A DNA stretch of 64,000 nt from Limanda limanda (Eukaryota; Chordata; Actinopteri; Pleuronectiformes; Pleuronectidae): NCBI RefSeq assembly GCF_963576545.1, contig NC_083646.1:18067461-18131460 (forward strand), given 5' to 3'. Below, piece after piece: positions 24,518-34,919 of the stretch; the stretch's first letter is position 1, and each line of letters begins with the position of its first letter. The translations under genes were made by a program, and so were the position numbers. The notes beneath the pieces are model-generated. The model had not been told where the DNA came from, searched no databases, and saw nothing but the letters and a program-made list of their open reading frames with translations.

Positions 24518-27500
24518 CTGGGAGAGAGGAGAGAGAGCAGACATGTGAGTGGAAGATGTGGTGATAAATGCACGATCAGATCTGACACCCTGGAATCAAC
24601 ACTTGAATTCATATCATATTCATATTCAATCATATAGTTGTAAAATTGCAGCTCTTCGATTATCTGTAGCCTGATAGTTGCAATAAACACCCACAGATAC
24701 AATATAACAAAAACAACTGCATGTTTTTATCAATCATCAATTATATAGGCTAACACAGATATCCAATTCATTGACAGTATTGATGCAATTAAATCTGCAT
24801 CAGTTAAGGGAGTTGGTGAAAGTCCACCTCATCACTTCAGGTGTGTGCCTGTGTGAAACACACTGAGGCCTGTTCACTGCTCAAGGCTACATGTTTGTTA
24901 TGTTGAATAAAGTATATGTCAGGCCTGTGCAGACAATTTTAATAATCAATGTTGTTTCATTTAGGATGTGGAGAGAGACAAAATGTAATTATTATTTCAA
25001 TCCGTAAAGGTTTTTTGGACAAAATGGATTTTATAAAAAAAATTAAGAAAATCTGCAGACAAAGAAATTGCAAGGCCTCAGTGTCATTTGTCTCTAATCA
25101 TCATCATCATTAATAACAGAATCACAACGTTACAATCTGATTATAATTGAAAAAATAATAATTTGTGGGAATAATAAAAGGCTCATATAAGGAGACACTG
25201 TTATGAGATCTGTGAATATGAAAACTCAAATAAAGTGGGATTTTTTCAACAGTCCTTGTTCTAGTTTACACTTTGAGTGATGAATAAACAAATACATAAA
25301 TAAATAATTGGCTTTGTGGTTACAACATCAGTCAAATTACTGTTGTAGATGTGGTAGCTGTGGAACATATGATTGTGATTATGTCCCTCTTACTTATTTT
25401 TTATTATTTTAATTACAACTCTAATCATCATCATATCTCAGAGTGGATTTACAAGCAATGCAACACAAACAATAGATGTTTTACATAAACAGAAAATGTG
25501 CAACTTACTCACACAAATCATTATGAAAACATAGTAATGTTTTTTTTAAAAGATGTTATAAATATGATTTTTAAAACCAGACATACATCTGTTTTGTATT
25601 CCAAACAACTCTGCATTGTCGTGCCATTATAAGCACCCCTGCAGTGAAAAGCACTCTGATGTATGTTCGTTGTTCTTTTAAAGCTACAACTTGCCTGATC
25701 ATCACTCTTCATGCATCAACATGACTATAAGAGGCTTCTTATTACACCACAAACATATCGATTCATTTTTACTTTATTTCTGCAGAGCAACAAGGACTTT
25801 GACACTGACCATCCTCATTGTTTTCACTTTTTATCTGCTCCTCCTGAGAGCCGTCCTCATCCTCGTCATATCTCTTCTCCTCCGAGCCCTTGTTCCTGGG
25901 CGGCCACGTCATCTTGTTCTCCTTCTTGAGCCTCCTCCTGGCGTTGGCGAACCAGGTGGACACCTGCGTCAGCGTCATCTTGGTGATGATGGCCAGCATG
26001 ATCTTCTCGCCTTTAGTCGGGTACGGGTTCTTCCTGTGCTCCTGCAGCCAGGCCTTCAGCGTGCTGGTGGTCTCGCGCGTGGCGTTTTTCCTCCTCGTTC
26101 CTCCGTCCATGGAACCATATCTGTTGATGAGAAGAACATGGACAAGCTGGGGATGAGAGGTGGAATATGACATGTGATGCTTGTGCCGTGGCTAGTTGTT
26201 GGTGTAAAGTTGTAGATTTTTTTCTTATTTATCTCATGAAAACTATGGCAGAGATGTTTGTTGAGATCTTGGTAAATTGATGCATATCATGCTTTTTTTA
26301 AGACAGAAAGTTCATTCATATCTGCTGCTATAATGACAATTTTACTTAGAATTAAAGCATTAAATAGGCTAATTTATAAGAAACAAAAAAGATTTAAACG
26401 CAACCGTACAATGCATGATGTTTATTCCTTGGGAAACTGTAAATGAGTAGTCAAACATTGCTTCATATATTTAGACATAAGCCATGGGATCTGCTAGGAC
26501 CATGTGCAGCATGTGCAAGCGCTGCAGGAAGATGGAAGGCAGGGGTGACTGTTGTTGCACATGACTTCATATGAAACCCCTCCAACAATCCAGCACTGCT
26601 ATTTCTAATCAATATGCACATTTAAATTTGTCTTGTTTTACCAGTAAAAATGCCAGGTTTATTTTATTCTCCAGCCCTTCCAATGTACAGTATTATCTAT
26701 TAAAACCATTCATGGCACAGCACGACTCCTTTTCCCCGACCCTCTCTCTCTCTCTCTCTCACAAATATTTCCCATGGACTTACATTTAAAATGCACGGTG
26801 TTGATTTTCAGTCAGCAGTGAGCTGTAAAAGTCCTCTCAGGGGAGGCTTTTATGAGGCCTTTATTGCTCCGTATAGCTTAGTGCAGGTCAAGCACTGCTA
26901 AGGGAATCAAAAAAGGAGTGGAGCGCTGTACATTTCCTTATACCCCCGCGTTGTGCCCTCACAGATAAAATAGACTGTAAAATTGCTTTATTGAGTGTAA
27001 TGATGAGCCCTCAGGTAAGAGACGGGTTAGTCTCGGTAGTGGTAGCGCTGTAGGCCTGCTTGTTTATCTGAACGCTGCTGATTATGTTCTGCCTCAGACT
27101 CTGGCCTTTTTTCGCTGTCTGTGCACTTAATATGACGCCTGCTAAGAAACATTTGGCGCTTAGTGAATTTAGACCGGTCGGTTCCAGGGCTCCTGTTTTT
27201 TTTTTTGGGAGGGTGACGTAAACTCTCATGTAGCTTCAAGACTAATCAATAAGACACTTGAGAGACTGGGATGTTTCCCCATGCACTTCTGCTGATCACA
27301 ATTCATTTAATCACTGAGTGTTATAATCCATGCCCTACATTTTTACGGCACCACACACTTTATTTGCAGGTCATGTAATTTTTGGGAAGACCTTTCAGTA
27401 TGGCAGCATAGTGCTCCTGAATAGAGCTGCCTCAAGTTTTTGCTGTGAGAGGAATGGCTCCTCTGAAGCAATTCACACCATGAGGAGAGAATATGACATG

Positions 27501-29932
27501 GAGGTGATTGCCAAGTGTTGCTAGACATAATGAGAATGGCGTTGACCTCTCATGGATGATTGATTTCCTGCAATGCTGGAGAAGTTGCCCTATACACTAG
27601 CGTACAAAACTTTCAAAGTCACAATTTTCCTTGTTTTTCAAAATAAAGATGTTTCTAGGATCGTGTTTCCATAAAGTCCACACACAGTTCTTTCACAGTT
27701 TCTGATGCTTGCATTGACAATCACGCTTCAACAGAAGATCAACACACGTCCCATTGCCATGGAAACAACGTACCTGTCATACTGATACTGTCCCAGGGTA
27801 GGATCATAAGGGTAGTAAGCTGCCGCCTGGGTTATCCCCGCATGCGCAGACGCGGTGGCATCTTTGGTGTCGAATGCTCCCTGCAATCAGAAGACAAGTG
27901 TTGGAAAGAGTGACACATATATGGAGTCAGTTTGGGTTCATTTAGTGGCTCACCTGAAAATCATAATCAGTAAAGAAATATATGTGCTAATTGTACTTTT
28001 TCAAAAGTGGTTTATGGTTGATGAGGGTAATAGTTGATGGTACATTATTGTCAGAATATTAGATAAATAGTCATGGTGGCGAATGAGACATGGAACTAAA
28101 CTACAGGGATACATTGTGACGTTCATGTTAAACCTTAGTGATAATTGTGAGGACAGAAGTTTTAAGAGACTTTCAAAATATATGTTTCATTGAAATGTTA
28201 TTATACGAAAACAATACGAGCTGTTTTCTCTTTGCTCTCATCCTCACATTCTCATGAACATTGTCACCACTTTTAGAATTTCAACACAAAAACAACCGAA
28301 ACTAACAGTTTCATGTTTGAGTCAGATTTAAAAACCTATGAGAATCTACCATTTTTTGTTAATTTAACAAACACTCAGGCTTCAAAGCCAGTCTACGAGT
28401 AAGTAATTTTCAAGACAAGCTTCTTATTCATATTTTCTTTTTCTGACTGCTTCCACAAAAAGTATTTGTCTCAAGATAAATAGCCTATTCACCTGAAACA
28501 AGTGAGCCATATCTTGCTATGCTGAGGCGTATTTTTCATTTGCTAAAGACAAGTTGGCTTGAAAGGTGATATGGGAATAAATCACTGTACAGCAACGGGT
28601 CTGGTATTTTGCGATGCAGTGCATAATACAGGAAAGAGAGGAGAGGTGTGAGCCTGAGTCTCAGCACCCTGCGGCTCCATTAATCAATGCCAAGAGGGAT
28701 CAGATGAGGGGGCTTACCAGCGAGTAGAAAGCCGAGGCGTCCGTGCCGTATGTAACGTAATTCCCATAGCTTTGACCGCCGGTGTACGGGCTCCCGTACA
28801 CGCCCAGCGCGGCGGCGGAGCTGAGCTCATGCCTCGCCGTGGCCAGCAGCCGGCTCTCGTACACGGGGCAGTAGACCGGGGTCTGGCCGGACGCCGCTAC
28901 TCCCGAGTCGGCTATGGATCTGCCGGTGGACTCGCAGCAAGTGGTCAGAGAGTTGGTTGTCATCAGAAACTAAAAAGTGGAGACCGAGAGAGAATTAACG
29001 TAATAAATAAAAGGTGGCAACACACAAATCCGACATTGAGCTTGAAAGTCCAGGAGTTACTTCACAACTTTCATTTTTTATGACCATTATCCAGGAAAAA
29101 TCGTGTCAACGAAATACAATCAGACCTTTAACCTTCTTCAATACACTCAACTCGTCAAAACGCCAGATTACGCACGATTTAAATAAGTTTTGGATAAAAA
29201 ACGATTCTGCTTGTTTGCAGATAAGCACGTTCTTATCCGCAGTTTTTTACACCGTCAATCCCGAAGAAGTAAATTAAAGCATAAAATGACATGTAAACAC
29301 TTATATTTGATGATGGATGATGAGTCTCATTCCGGTGACAATCTGCGCGTAAAAAGTGTCCAAAACGAGCCGTGTGTGAGCTGTGGTCGTTACAAACCGA
29401 TACAACATGTTTTCCCAACATCGCCCTGTAGATACCCCGAATGATTTTTTTTATGGCTCAAAGCCAAAAAACAAAACAGCAGCTGGGTTATGGCTAAAAA
29501 AAAAAAAACACACACACACGCAGCGTGTTCAGAACAAGTTGGCATGTGCGTCCCAGCGCAAATAAACATATGGCTGACATTAGAGAGCGGCTATTATCTC
29601 GCAGAAATCAGTGAATTGGTAGGTCGAGGGGTCTCGCTGGTTTCTGGTTCCCCCTCTTTTTTATACCCCTTTTTATCTATCGCTGCAGGAGCGCAGGTAT
29701 CGCTGGCTGTAACGCAATCGCTTTTTTTCCGATACGCGAAAGCGCAGGGGAAAGCATCCCGGATTCTTGGCCAATAAAGCGCGTAAAAGCACCAGGCTTA
29801 AATCGATGAGATAATCAATCGCAGCAGTATCAAAAGCAAAAAAAAACAAGCCCGTTAAAGTGAAGAAAGGCAGCGTGGGGTACTTACTTGTGGAGCAGAC
29901 GAATAGGGATATCCAAATTGTGGATATGACAT
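23790..29932 (-). CDS. irx4: Iroquois-class TALE homeobox transcription factor Irx4 (whole spliced gene)
   Basis: Five coding exons join in frame (45, 252, 107, 311 and 728 nt; 1443 nt in total) to give 480 residues plus TAA. Order of parts: conserved Irx N-terminus [15 protein letters not shown] (1-15); Ser/Tyr/Gly-rich region (16-134); TALE homeodomain (about 143-206) with the NPYP loop (166-169) and recognition helix WFANARR (191-197), Ala at homeodomain position 50; acidic stretch (213-239) and LSDLDDFE block (250-257); [12 protein letters not shown] block (about 347-367); Iro-type tail [17 protein letters not shown] (395-411); Gln/His tract (447-459); C-terminus ending NKLFCS. Length is near human IRX4 (about 519 residues). 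Known of the family: a nuclear DNA-binding regulator, with IRX4 important in ventricular heart muscle identity and also expressed in neural tissue. The tail and short C-terminus point to Irx4 rather than Irx1/2/3/5/6. Teleosts carry irx4a and irx4b, and I cannot tell which this is. All splice junctions are GT/AG and phases agree, so it looks intact. Confidence 0.96.
24518..25809 (-). other. irx4: irx4 intron 4
   Basis: 1292 bp, GTCAGT...CCCAG, interrupting the Glu239 codon after its first base. Very AT-rich, with short TCA and ATA runs. No repeat family or coding signal recognised. Confidence 0.85.
25810..26120 (-). CDS. irx4: irx4 coding exon 4 (homeodomain exon)
   Basis: Codes the last base of Arg135, residues 136-238 and the first base of Glu239. 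It holds the entire 63-residue TALE homeodomain, including [11 protein letters not shown] at its N-terminal arm, the three-residue loop extension NPYP, and [14 protein letters not shown] in helix 3, which also supplies basic residues suited to nuclear import. An acidic run ([16 protein letters not shown]) follows. The acceptor is ATCAACAG ending at 26121. The donor GTCAGT at 25809 was chosen over the later GTGTCA because only it joins exon 5 in frame and restores the acidic ...NNEDE sequence. Confidence 0.97.
26121..27773 (-). other. irx4: irx4 intron 3, the longest intron
   Basis: 1653 bp, GTACGT...AACAG, interrupting the Arg135 codon after its second base. It lies directly before the homeodomain exon. 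It holds a short (CT)n at 26743-26760 and a repeat-poor block at about 26815-27230 described separately. Confidence 0.85.
26815..27230. promoter_or_regulatory. candidate intronic regulatory block (irx4 intron 3)
   Basis: A repeat-poor, balanced-composition block inside the otherwise AT-rich intron. It contains AGATAA-type GATA motifs, GCTTTATTG and a phased mixture of short GC-rich words. It has no splice-consistent coding sequence. Proposed as an intronic enhancer only by composition. Confidence 0.3.
27774..27880 (-). CDS. irx4: irx4 coding exon 3
   Basis: A short exon of 107 nt. It codes residues 100-134 ([15 protein letters not shown] at the start, [12 protein letters not shown] at the end) plus the first two bases of Arg135. 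The acceptor is GATTGCAG ending at 27881 and the donor is GTACGT starting at 27773. The Ala/Tyr-rich stretch leading into the tyrosine-rich [16 protein letters not shown] linker just before the homeodomain is typical of Irx4. Confidence 0.93.
27881..28717 (-). other. irx4: irx4 intron 2
   Basis: 837 bp, GTAAGC...TTGCAG, phase 0. AT-rich unique-looking sequence. I see no gene, repeat or clear regulatory block. Confidence 0.85.
28718..28969 (-). CDS. irx4: irx4 coding exon 2
   Basis: Codes residues 16-99, beginning Phe-Leu-Met-Thr-Thr-Asn and ending Ser-Ala-Phe-Tyr-Ser-Leu. It contains the strongly conserved block [19 protein letters not shown] found before the homeodomain in Irx proteins. The acceptor is TTTTTAG ending at 28970 and the donor is GTAAGC starting at 28717. 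Both boundaries are phase 0. The 3' part of the exon is GC- and CpG-rich compared with the flanking introns. Confidence 0.95.
28970..29887 (-). other. irx4: irx4 intron 1
   Basis: 918 bp, GTAAGT...TTTTTAG, phase 0. It contains an A-run with a short (CA)n at 29499-29519 and a GC-richer stretch next to exon 1. No coding potential or recognisable repeat is seen. Confidence 0.85.
29888..29932 (-). CDS. irx4: irx4 coding exon 1 (start codon exon)
   Basis: Encodes the 15 residues [15 protein letters not shown], the signature Irx N-terminus, followed at once by a consensus donor GTAAGTA (29887 downward). The ATG at 29932-29930 has A at -3 (ctctaccATG), a good start context. The exon ends in phase 0. 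An alternative start at the in-frame ATG of exon 2 (28963) would lose this conserved block, so the upstream start is preferred. Confidence 0.95.
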
Positions 29933-30380
29933 GGTAGAGAGGTCCCCCAATATCCAGAAATAAAGCGAGAGTGAAGGTCTCCACTCTCACGCAGGCTGCG
30001 GCTGTGTTTGACTGTACCAATTGATTGGTAAGCACAGGCTCCTAGGATGCTTATAGGGCGAAGCAGAGTAGCATGTTTAATTTGTGTAAAATGCCCCCCA
30101 CTCAAACGCCTTTCAGCGGGGAGAAGAAAAAAAAATAAATAAATAAATAAGTGGAAGAAAATCTCCTGCTCTCCTCCTTTCACTCTGTCTTCTGAAATAA
30201 ACAGCGGTTGGATACAAATAAATGAATTAAGGCGACGCGCAGCCCCTCTCTGCCTGGAATAATCACTTTGCTGTCAGATACATATTTTTGCCTTATAAAA
30301 AAGTAGTATAAAAGACGTCAGCAGCAGGGGCAGGTTGTTTTAAACGGCGGTGGCTGTGACGTCAGAAGTTTCCCACTCTA
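29933..30380 (-). promoter_or_regulatory. irx4: candidate irx4 promoter and 5' UTR
   Basis: Sequence just upstream of the start codon. On the minus strand a TATA-like CTATAAGC lies at 30057-30050, about 120 nt before the ATG. An inverted pair of CCAAT boxes (ACCAATTGATTGGT) sits at 30016-30029. A full CRE TGACGTCA is at 30357-30364 and a near-CRE GACGTCA at 30314-30320. No transcript evidence fixes the start site, so the limits are approximate. Confidence 0.4.
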
Positions 30381-30499
30381 AAAATGACCAGACTGTAACT
30401 TTAATATGCGCTTTTTTTTCCTTCCCTTTTTCAGCGTGACGACAGAAACATTGAGAACTGTTCAAGAAGCAGAGGATTTTTTTAGCTGTAATGAGAAGG

Positions 30500-30790
30500 A
30501 GTTATGTTAAGAAGAAAAAAAAGGATTCATTTGCATCATTTGCAGTCCCAATCAATCAGTTGAGGTCAATCAGTGTCTTGAATATGCAAACGTTTGTATC
30601 AGTTGAAATGCATTAGGGCTAATTAAGCACATTCCTATCGTTCCTCCGCACTAATGCTAATCACATGGGGAACTAATTGATTTTAAATTAATTAGTGAAG
30701 AATATTCCATTGCAAGAGCACAGACAAACTGCTGACTGAACAGGGAATAAACCACTATAAATGCAGTAAATAAACACATTCGTTTTTAAT
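30500..30790. promoter_or_regulatory. candidate upstream enhancer rich in POU/homeodomain motifs
   Basis: Repeat-free block 0.6-0.85 kb upstream of the irx4 ATG. It shows a perfect octamer ATTTGCAT (about 30528-30535), a second ATGCAAA (about 30583-30589), repeated CAATCA, CTAATTAAG and a dense TAAATTAATTAG stretch (about 30684-30695). Such AT-rich homeodomain clusters with preserved spacing are typical of deeply conserved non-coding elements at Irx loci. Function and conservation are inferred. Confidence 0.4.
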
Positions 30791-31197
30791 ATTTATTATA
30801 ACGGTTTTTTTTAATATATAACAAAATAACACAGAGCAGATCATCTTTCGGATGTTCCAACTCCACCTGGAGCAACGAGTCCCTGGAGGGTTGTAATTAC
30901 ACCCAATGGCTCCCCAACAATCTGCTTAATAGGTTGAGGTTTGAATGAACTTTGTTCCTCTTGACATGACCCTAACACACGTCCCAGGGCAAATCCTGAG
31001 GTTTGAATTCCTCTTCCATAAAATGTACATATAATAGATTTGCAAAATGGGTGAGATGGACATCCCCTTTGCCCAAATACACATTTAGGTTTGTAGATGT
31101 GAAAGTGATTCTAACTTTAAAAAAACTTTCATTTCAACAAACTATTAGCACAGATTACCATCCATCCATCCATCCATTATCTCATCCACTCCCCCAT

Positions 31198-31202
<5 letters not shown>

Positions 31203-31280
<78 letters not shown>
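31203..31280. repeat. (CT)n microsatellite
   Basis: Pure pyrimidine tract on the plus strand, preceded by (CATC)n at about 31160-31180, which may mark the tail of a lost repeat copy. Confidence 0.95.
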
Positions 31281-31287
<7 letters not shown>

Positions 31288-31455
31288 CCAGTGTTTGTGG
31301 TCACTACCACGGTCAATGCAGCCAAAAAGCCTCCTCAAAACACGAGCTCGTCCACAGCAGCTCGGGTGCGCGCTGCCTTGCGTTGCTTGGAGAATCCCGG
31401 GTTGAGACATGTGGATAGCCCCGGGGGTCACTCCTCAAATTAATGATGATGTACT

Positions 31456-31496
31456 TCTCCTCCTCCTCCTCCTCCTCCTCCTCCTCCTCCTCCTCC
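31456..31496. repeat. (TCC)n microsatellite
   Basis: About 14 TCC units, again a pyrimidine-only tract. Confidence 0.9.
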
Positions 31497-31509
31497 CTCT
31501 CTCCTCTCC

Positions 31510-31700
31510 AGCTGGATCTGTGCCTGCCGGTGACAGGTCGATTGAGAGTGATTGATGACTATCTAGGGGACCGGGGCCAACATAATAATATGATACCGGC
31601 ATCTCGCAATAATTGCCCCGCTTTCATTTACAGATGAAAGAAGTAATGAAGAGCTATAAAGATGGAGATGTCCGCATGCGCTTTGGTTAAGTAACTTTTT
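31510..31700. promoter_or_regulatory. candidate conserved non-coding element
   Basis: Unique block with GGTCGATTGAGAGTGATTG, CAATAATTGCCCCG and CATTTACAGATGAAAG between two simple-repeat zones, 1.6-1.8 kb upstream of irx4. Inferred. Confidence 0.3.
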
Positions 31701-32004
31701 TGTCTTTGGCTTTCTTTTGCGCACCCCACACCCTCTTTTTTGGGGGGTAATGTGGGAGGGAAAATGTCTGATCCCTCATTCATTTTGACAAATTGAATTA
31801 TAGGGGGGTTTGTACCTCCGAGCAAATGGCCGCATTAACGTTGTGCAGGGTGTGTGTGGGTGCGTGTGTGTGCGTGTGTGTGCGTGTGTAAGGGGAGGGG
31901 GGGGCCCAAAGGGATCAGGCAGCGCCGTTGAGTTAATTTGCATTAACTCTTATGCCACCTTAGCATTAACAACCCGTCTGAAGCGCTCAACCATACACTC
32001 ACTC

Positions 32005-32006
<2 letters not shown>

Positions 32007-32080
<74 letters not shown>

Positions 32081-32114
32081 CACACTCACACACACACACA
32101 CGCACGCGCACACA
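32007..32114. repeat. compound (CT)n-(CA)n microsatellite
   Basis: CT tract at 32007-32077 followed by CA/CG alternation to about 32114. Confidence 0.95.
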
Positions 32115-32441
32115 GCTCCATTTTCTCTTATTAATTTAGACTTTTCCTTTTTTTTCAACATTGATTGGGGTTAATGTGACACACAGTGCGTAAAAGTCAG
32201 GGCGGGACCCAATTTATCTTCTGCATCACACCCAGTGCTCAGGGGGAAGAGTGTTGACACTCGGATTTTTTTGGGGGCGGGAGGGCACTTGTCACACGTG
32301 CACGCGCACACACACACACGCACGCGCACACATTCTTATGTATCTTGGCCTATATTCAGGCCTCCACAGCCACCTTTGTTTCTCATGTGCTTGGACCTGT
32401 GGACCTCGTCTTCACTTGTGTGGAATGAAGCCTGATATAGT

Positions 32442-32471
32442 GGGGGGGGGGGGGGGGGGGGGGGGGGGGGG
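32442..32471 (+). repeat. poly-G run of 30
   Basis: Uninterrupted G30 on the plus strand. Capable of G-quadruplex formation. Its exact length is prone to sequencing error. Confidence 0.9.
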
Positions 32472-32579
32472 CGGAAGAAAGAGCAATCTGATAGACACAT
32501 TAACTAAACTATACTGCCCATACACCCCCCCCTCCTCCACCTTTTCATTATCCACTGCGTTACCCAGTGTTACCGGGCG

Positions 32580-33180
32580 CCCATGATGAAATATTTAGGC
32601 GCACTAGTATATGCTTTTAGATGGAAAATGAAGGCGACAGCGGGAGTTCATGCTTGTTTAGCGTTTAAAGATTAAAAGAGAGGCTTCTTTCTTTCCCTTT
32701 ATTTCTTTCTTGGACAGATGTGGAAGCAGTGATGCTGTGGGGGTTTAAAGTGGAGCAATATCCCAGTTCAGGTCACATATGGCTTTCTTTTCAGGCCATG
32801 TGAAGTTAAAAGTGATTATTAGTTATTGAGAGCAGTGTTCAGTAGTGATGTAAAGGAGGAGTATCCATCACCTCAATGAACAACATAAATCAACTCCTTA
32901 GAGGAATACAATTAATGAGGTGATTATTGTCACTGTACCATTCATTGAAATCCCTATGAAGTCTGTAAATCTGTGACGCTCTTGAGATTTTTTAAGTTCA
33001 CTCAGATACGTGGCCCGGTTTTCCAAGTTTGTTGTGGCCATGTGACATCAACCCCACGCTGCTGTATTCTGAATAATAACTCATGTTGCACTTTGAGGCA
33101 TAAGGCTGCTAATTTGCATTTCCTTTCCAACTAAACTCATATTAAAAAAGTTCCCCCCAGAAACATTGTAATCACGAAGG
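32580..33180. other. non-coding; possible regulatory DNA
   Basis: Repeat-free block with AACCCCACGCTG and GGATACAATTAATGAGGTG-like words (about 32900-32925). No gene seen. Confidence 0.35.
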
Positions 33181-33924
33181 TGTCACTTTCCTGATAATCT
33201 GCGGTTGATTAATGAGCCCCAAAGAAGGGAGTGTGTGAGTGCCTCTGTGTGTGTGTGTGTGTCTGTGCGTGTGTGTGTGTGTACAAAGAGAGAGGGAGAG
33301 CGAGAGGGAGAGAGGGAGAAGTGGCGGAGGCTTAATATGGGGACAGGAAGATGTTTCTTACCAAAAAAACAGTCAATTGACTTTAAAGTGAGACAAGCAA
33401 CAACAACAAAGGTCAACCATATATTGACGACGAAGCTCAATCTTTGATGACAGCGATGGATGATGTCAAACGTTGATGGATTCATGAAGAACAACCTCGT
33501 TCATTTGCTGCTGTGAGAATCAACACAGCTTTAGAACCTATGGGATGGAGAATTGTTCAAGACTTTCTCAGGATCTGAGGTGATTTTGAAGTAAACCCCC
33601 TCCCCATTTTTGGACAGTTCTGATGCACTATGTGTGCACTGAGACAGGAAACTTCCCTGAATCAAGTGTGGTTCAGTGATCGTTCAGATGTTGATCCGTG
33701 TCATGTTTAAAACTCCCCAATGCAGGTTAGCATCAGGTGAAAGGAAGAACTCAGGTTATTGACTTCTTCAAAATTGATTTGTGTCTGTTTTCTATCTCCT
33801 TAGCTCTCACCCTGTTGCTCTTTCAGTCTGCTCTTACTTATTCCATAGTTTCAAAAATATAATATTGAGTCAAATTGTGTGATTATCTACCCTTTAAGTG
33901 CACTGTTTTAATGTGTAAGAAATA

Positions 33925-34035
33925 TCTTGCAAGACTCGGCATGTGTATTCAAAATGGCGAAAGGGATGTGCAGTGTTGAATTTGGTGCGACTTGGATCCG
34001 TGATATTTTCAGCAACTGGGTCAAGCTGTTGGTCA
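33925..34035 (+). repeat. dispersed fish repeat, family III, copy 2
   Basis: Shares catgtgtatt and the gtgcagtgttgaatttggtgcgac module with the copy at 9160-9375. More diverged. Continues into gtgatattttcag. Confidence 0.5.
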
Positions 34036-34212
34036 AGCTCACTGCCAGATCATTTTGATACTCTGATTAATCCTATTTTACCTTATCAAACTGATACAGA
34101 CATTCACGGGAGTCATGGGTGCTGCCTTCCATCATGACAATTCATTGAATCCCTTCCTTGTTGGCAAAGTGTCTACAAATGAAAAGCACATTGTTCATTT
34201 TGTTGTTGCAAA

Positions 34213-34555
34213 GTTTTAGAGCTTTTATTTTGAAAGGTTGTGAACTTAGGTCGTGAAATTGCAGACATGCAATACATGAAAAAACAACACCAGTTAAAAT
34301 AAATCATTCATACTTCTATACAAGCCACCACATGAACAGTAATAATGCAAATTCAGACTATAGTACTGTCATTCCAGATAAACCAGGTAGGATGAACATA
34401 AACTTTTCTAACTTCACTCTGCACCATAGGCTGGTTTTGAAAAAACAGTTTGAGGATGACTCACTGATGAACAGGAATAATTCTGAGGGTAGCTGTACGT
34501 ACAAGTAGAGGACAGAACTTTACAAACAGGCAGGTTTAGAATGGACACAACAGTG
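34213..34555 (+). repeat. unclassified dispersed repeat, family IV, copy A
   Basis: Shares in order tagagcttttattttgaaa, gacatgcaa/catgaaaaaa, gactcactgatgaacagg, aataattctga and aaacaggcaggtttagaa with copy B at 59597-59840, in the same orientation. Longer than copy B by about 100 bp in the middle. No coding capacity or terminal repeats recognised. Confidence 0.7.
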
Positions 34556-34867
34556 GTCTTAAATATTCTGCCCTGTTTTCCTTCGATACCAATTTATTTC
34601 CATTTAAACTCTTTTGAATATGAGTCCAACTCTATTTCAGCCCGTGTGAGGATACCTCTCCAGCACACTGTTCTTATAGTCCACTGTCTCATGTTGTGGT
34701 TTTTGGAGTCAACAATGTAGAAACCACAGCTGACCTCAATAGGCGAAGACATCTGCACAGGCCGACTCGCTCTGCGACATGAAGCCCCGAGCAGCTCCCA
34801 GGCTTTTCAATAGCTGCCGTGTTTCTCTTTCTGCAGTCATAGAAATAATGTCCAAGCATTCTTTACA

Positions 34868-34918
34868 CACGCACACAGACACGCACACACACACGCACGC
34901 ACACACACACACACACAA
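34868..34918. repeat. (CA)n microsatellite
   Basis: CA repeat with several CACG interruptions. Confidence 0.85.
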
Positions 34919-34919
34919 T

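Noticed and set aside
23703..24548. A 281-codon plus-strand open frame opposite irx4 exon 5
   Set aside because: It mirrors the GC-rich coding exon. Its product is low-complexity (Val/Leu/Gly/Arg-rich) and lacks any domain. It is the shadow of irx4.
31160..31185. A fourth SINE-like copy from its (CATC)n run
   Set aside because: Only the simple tail-like run is present. The diagnostic sequence next to it is missing.
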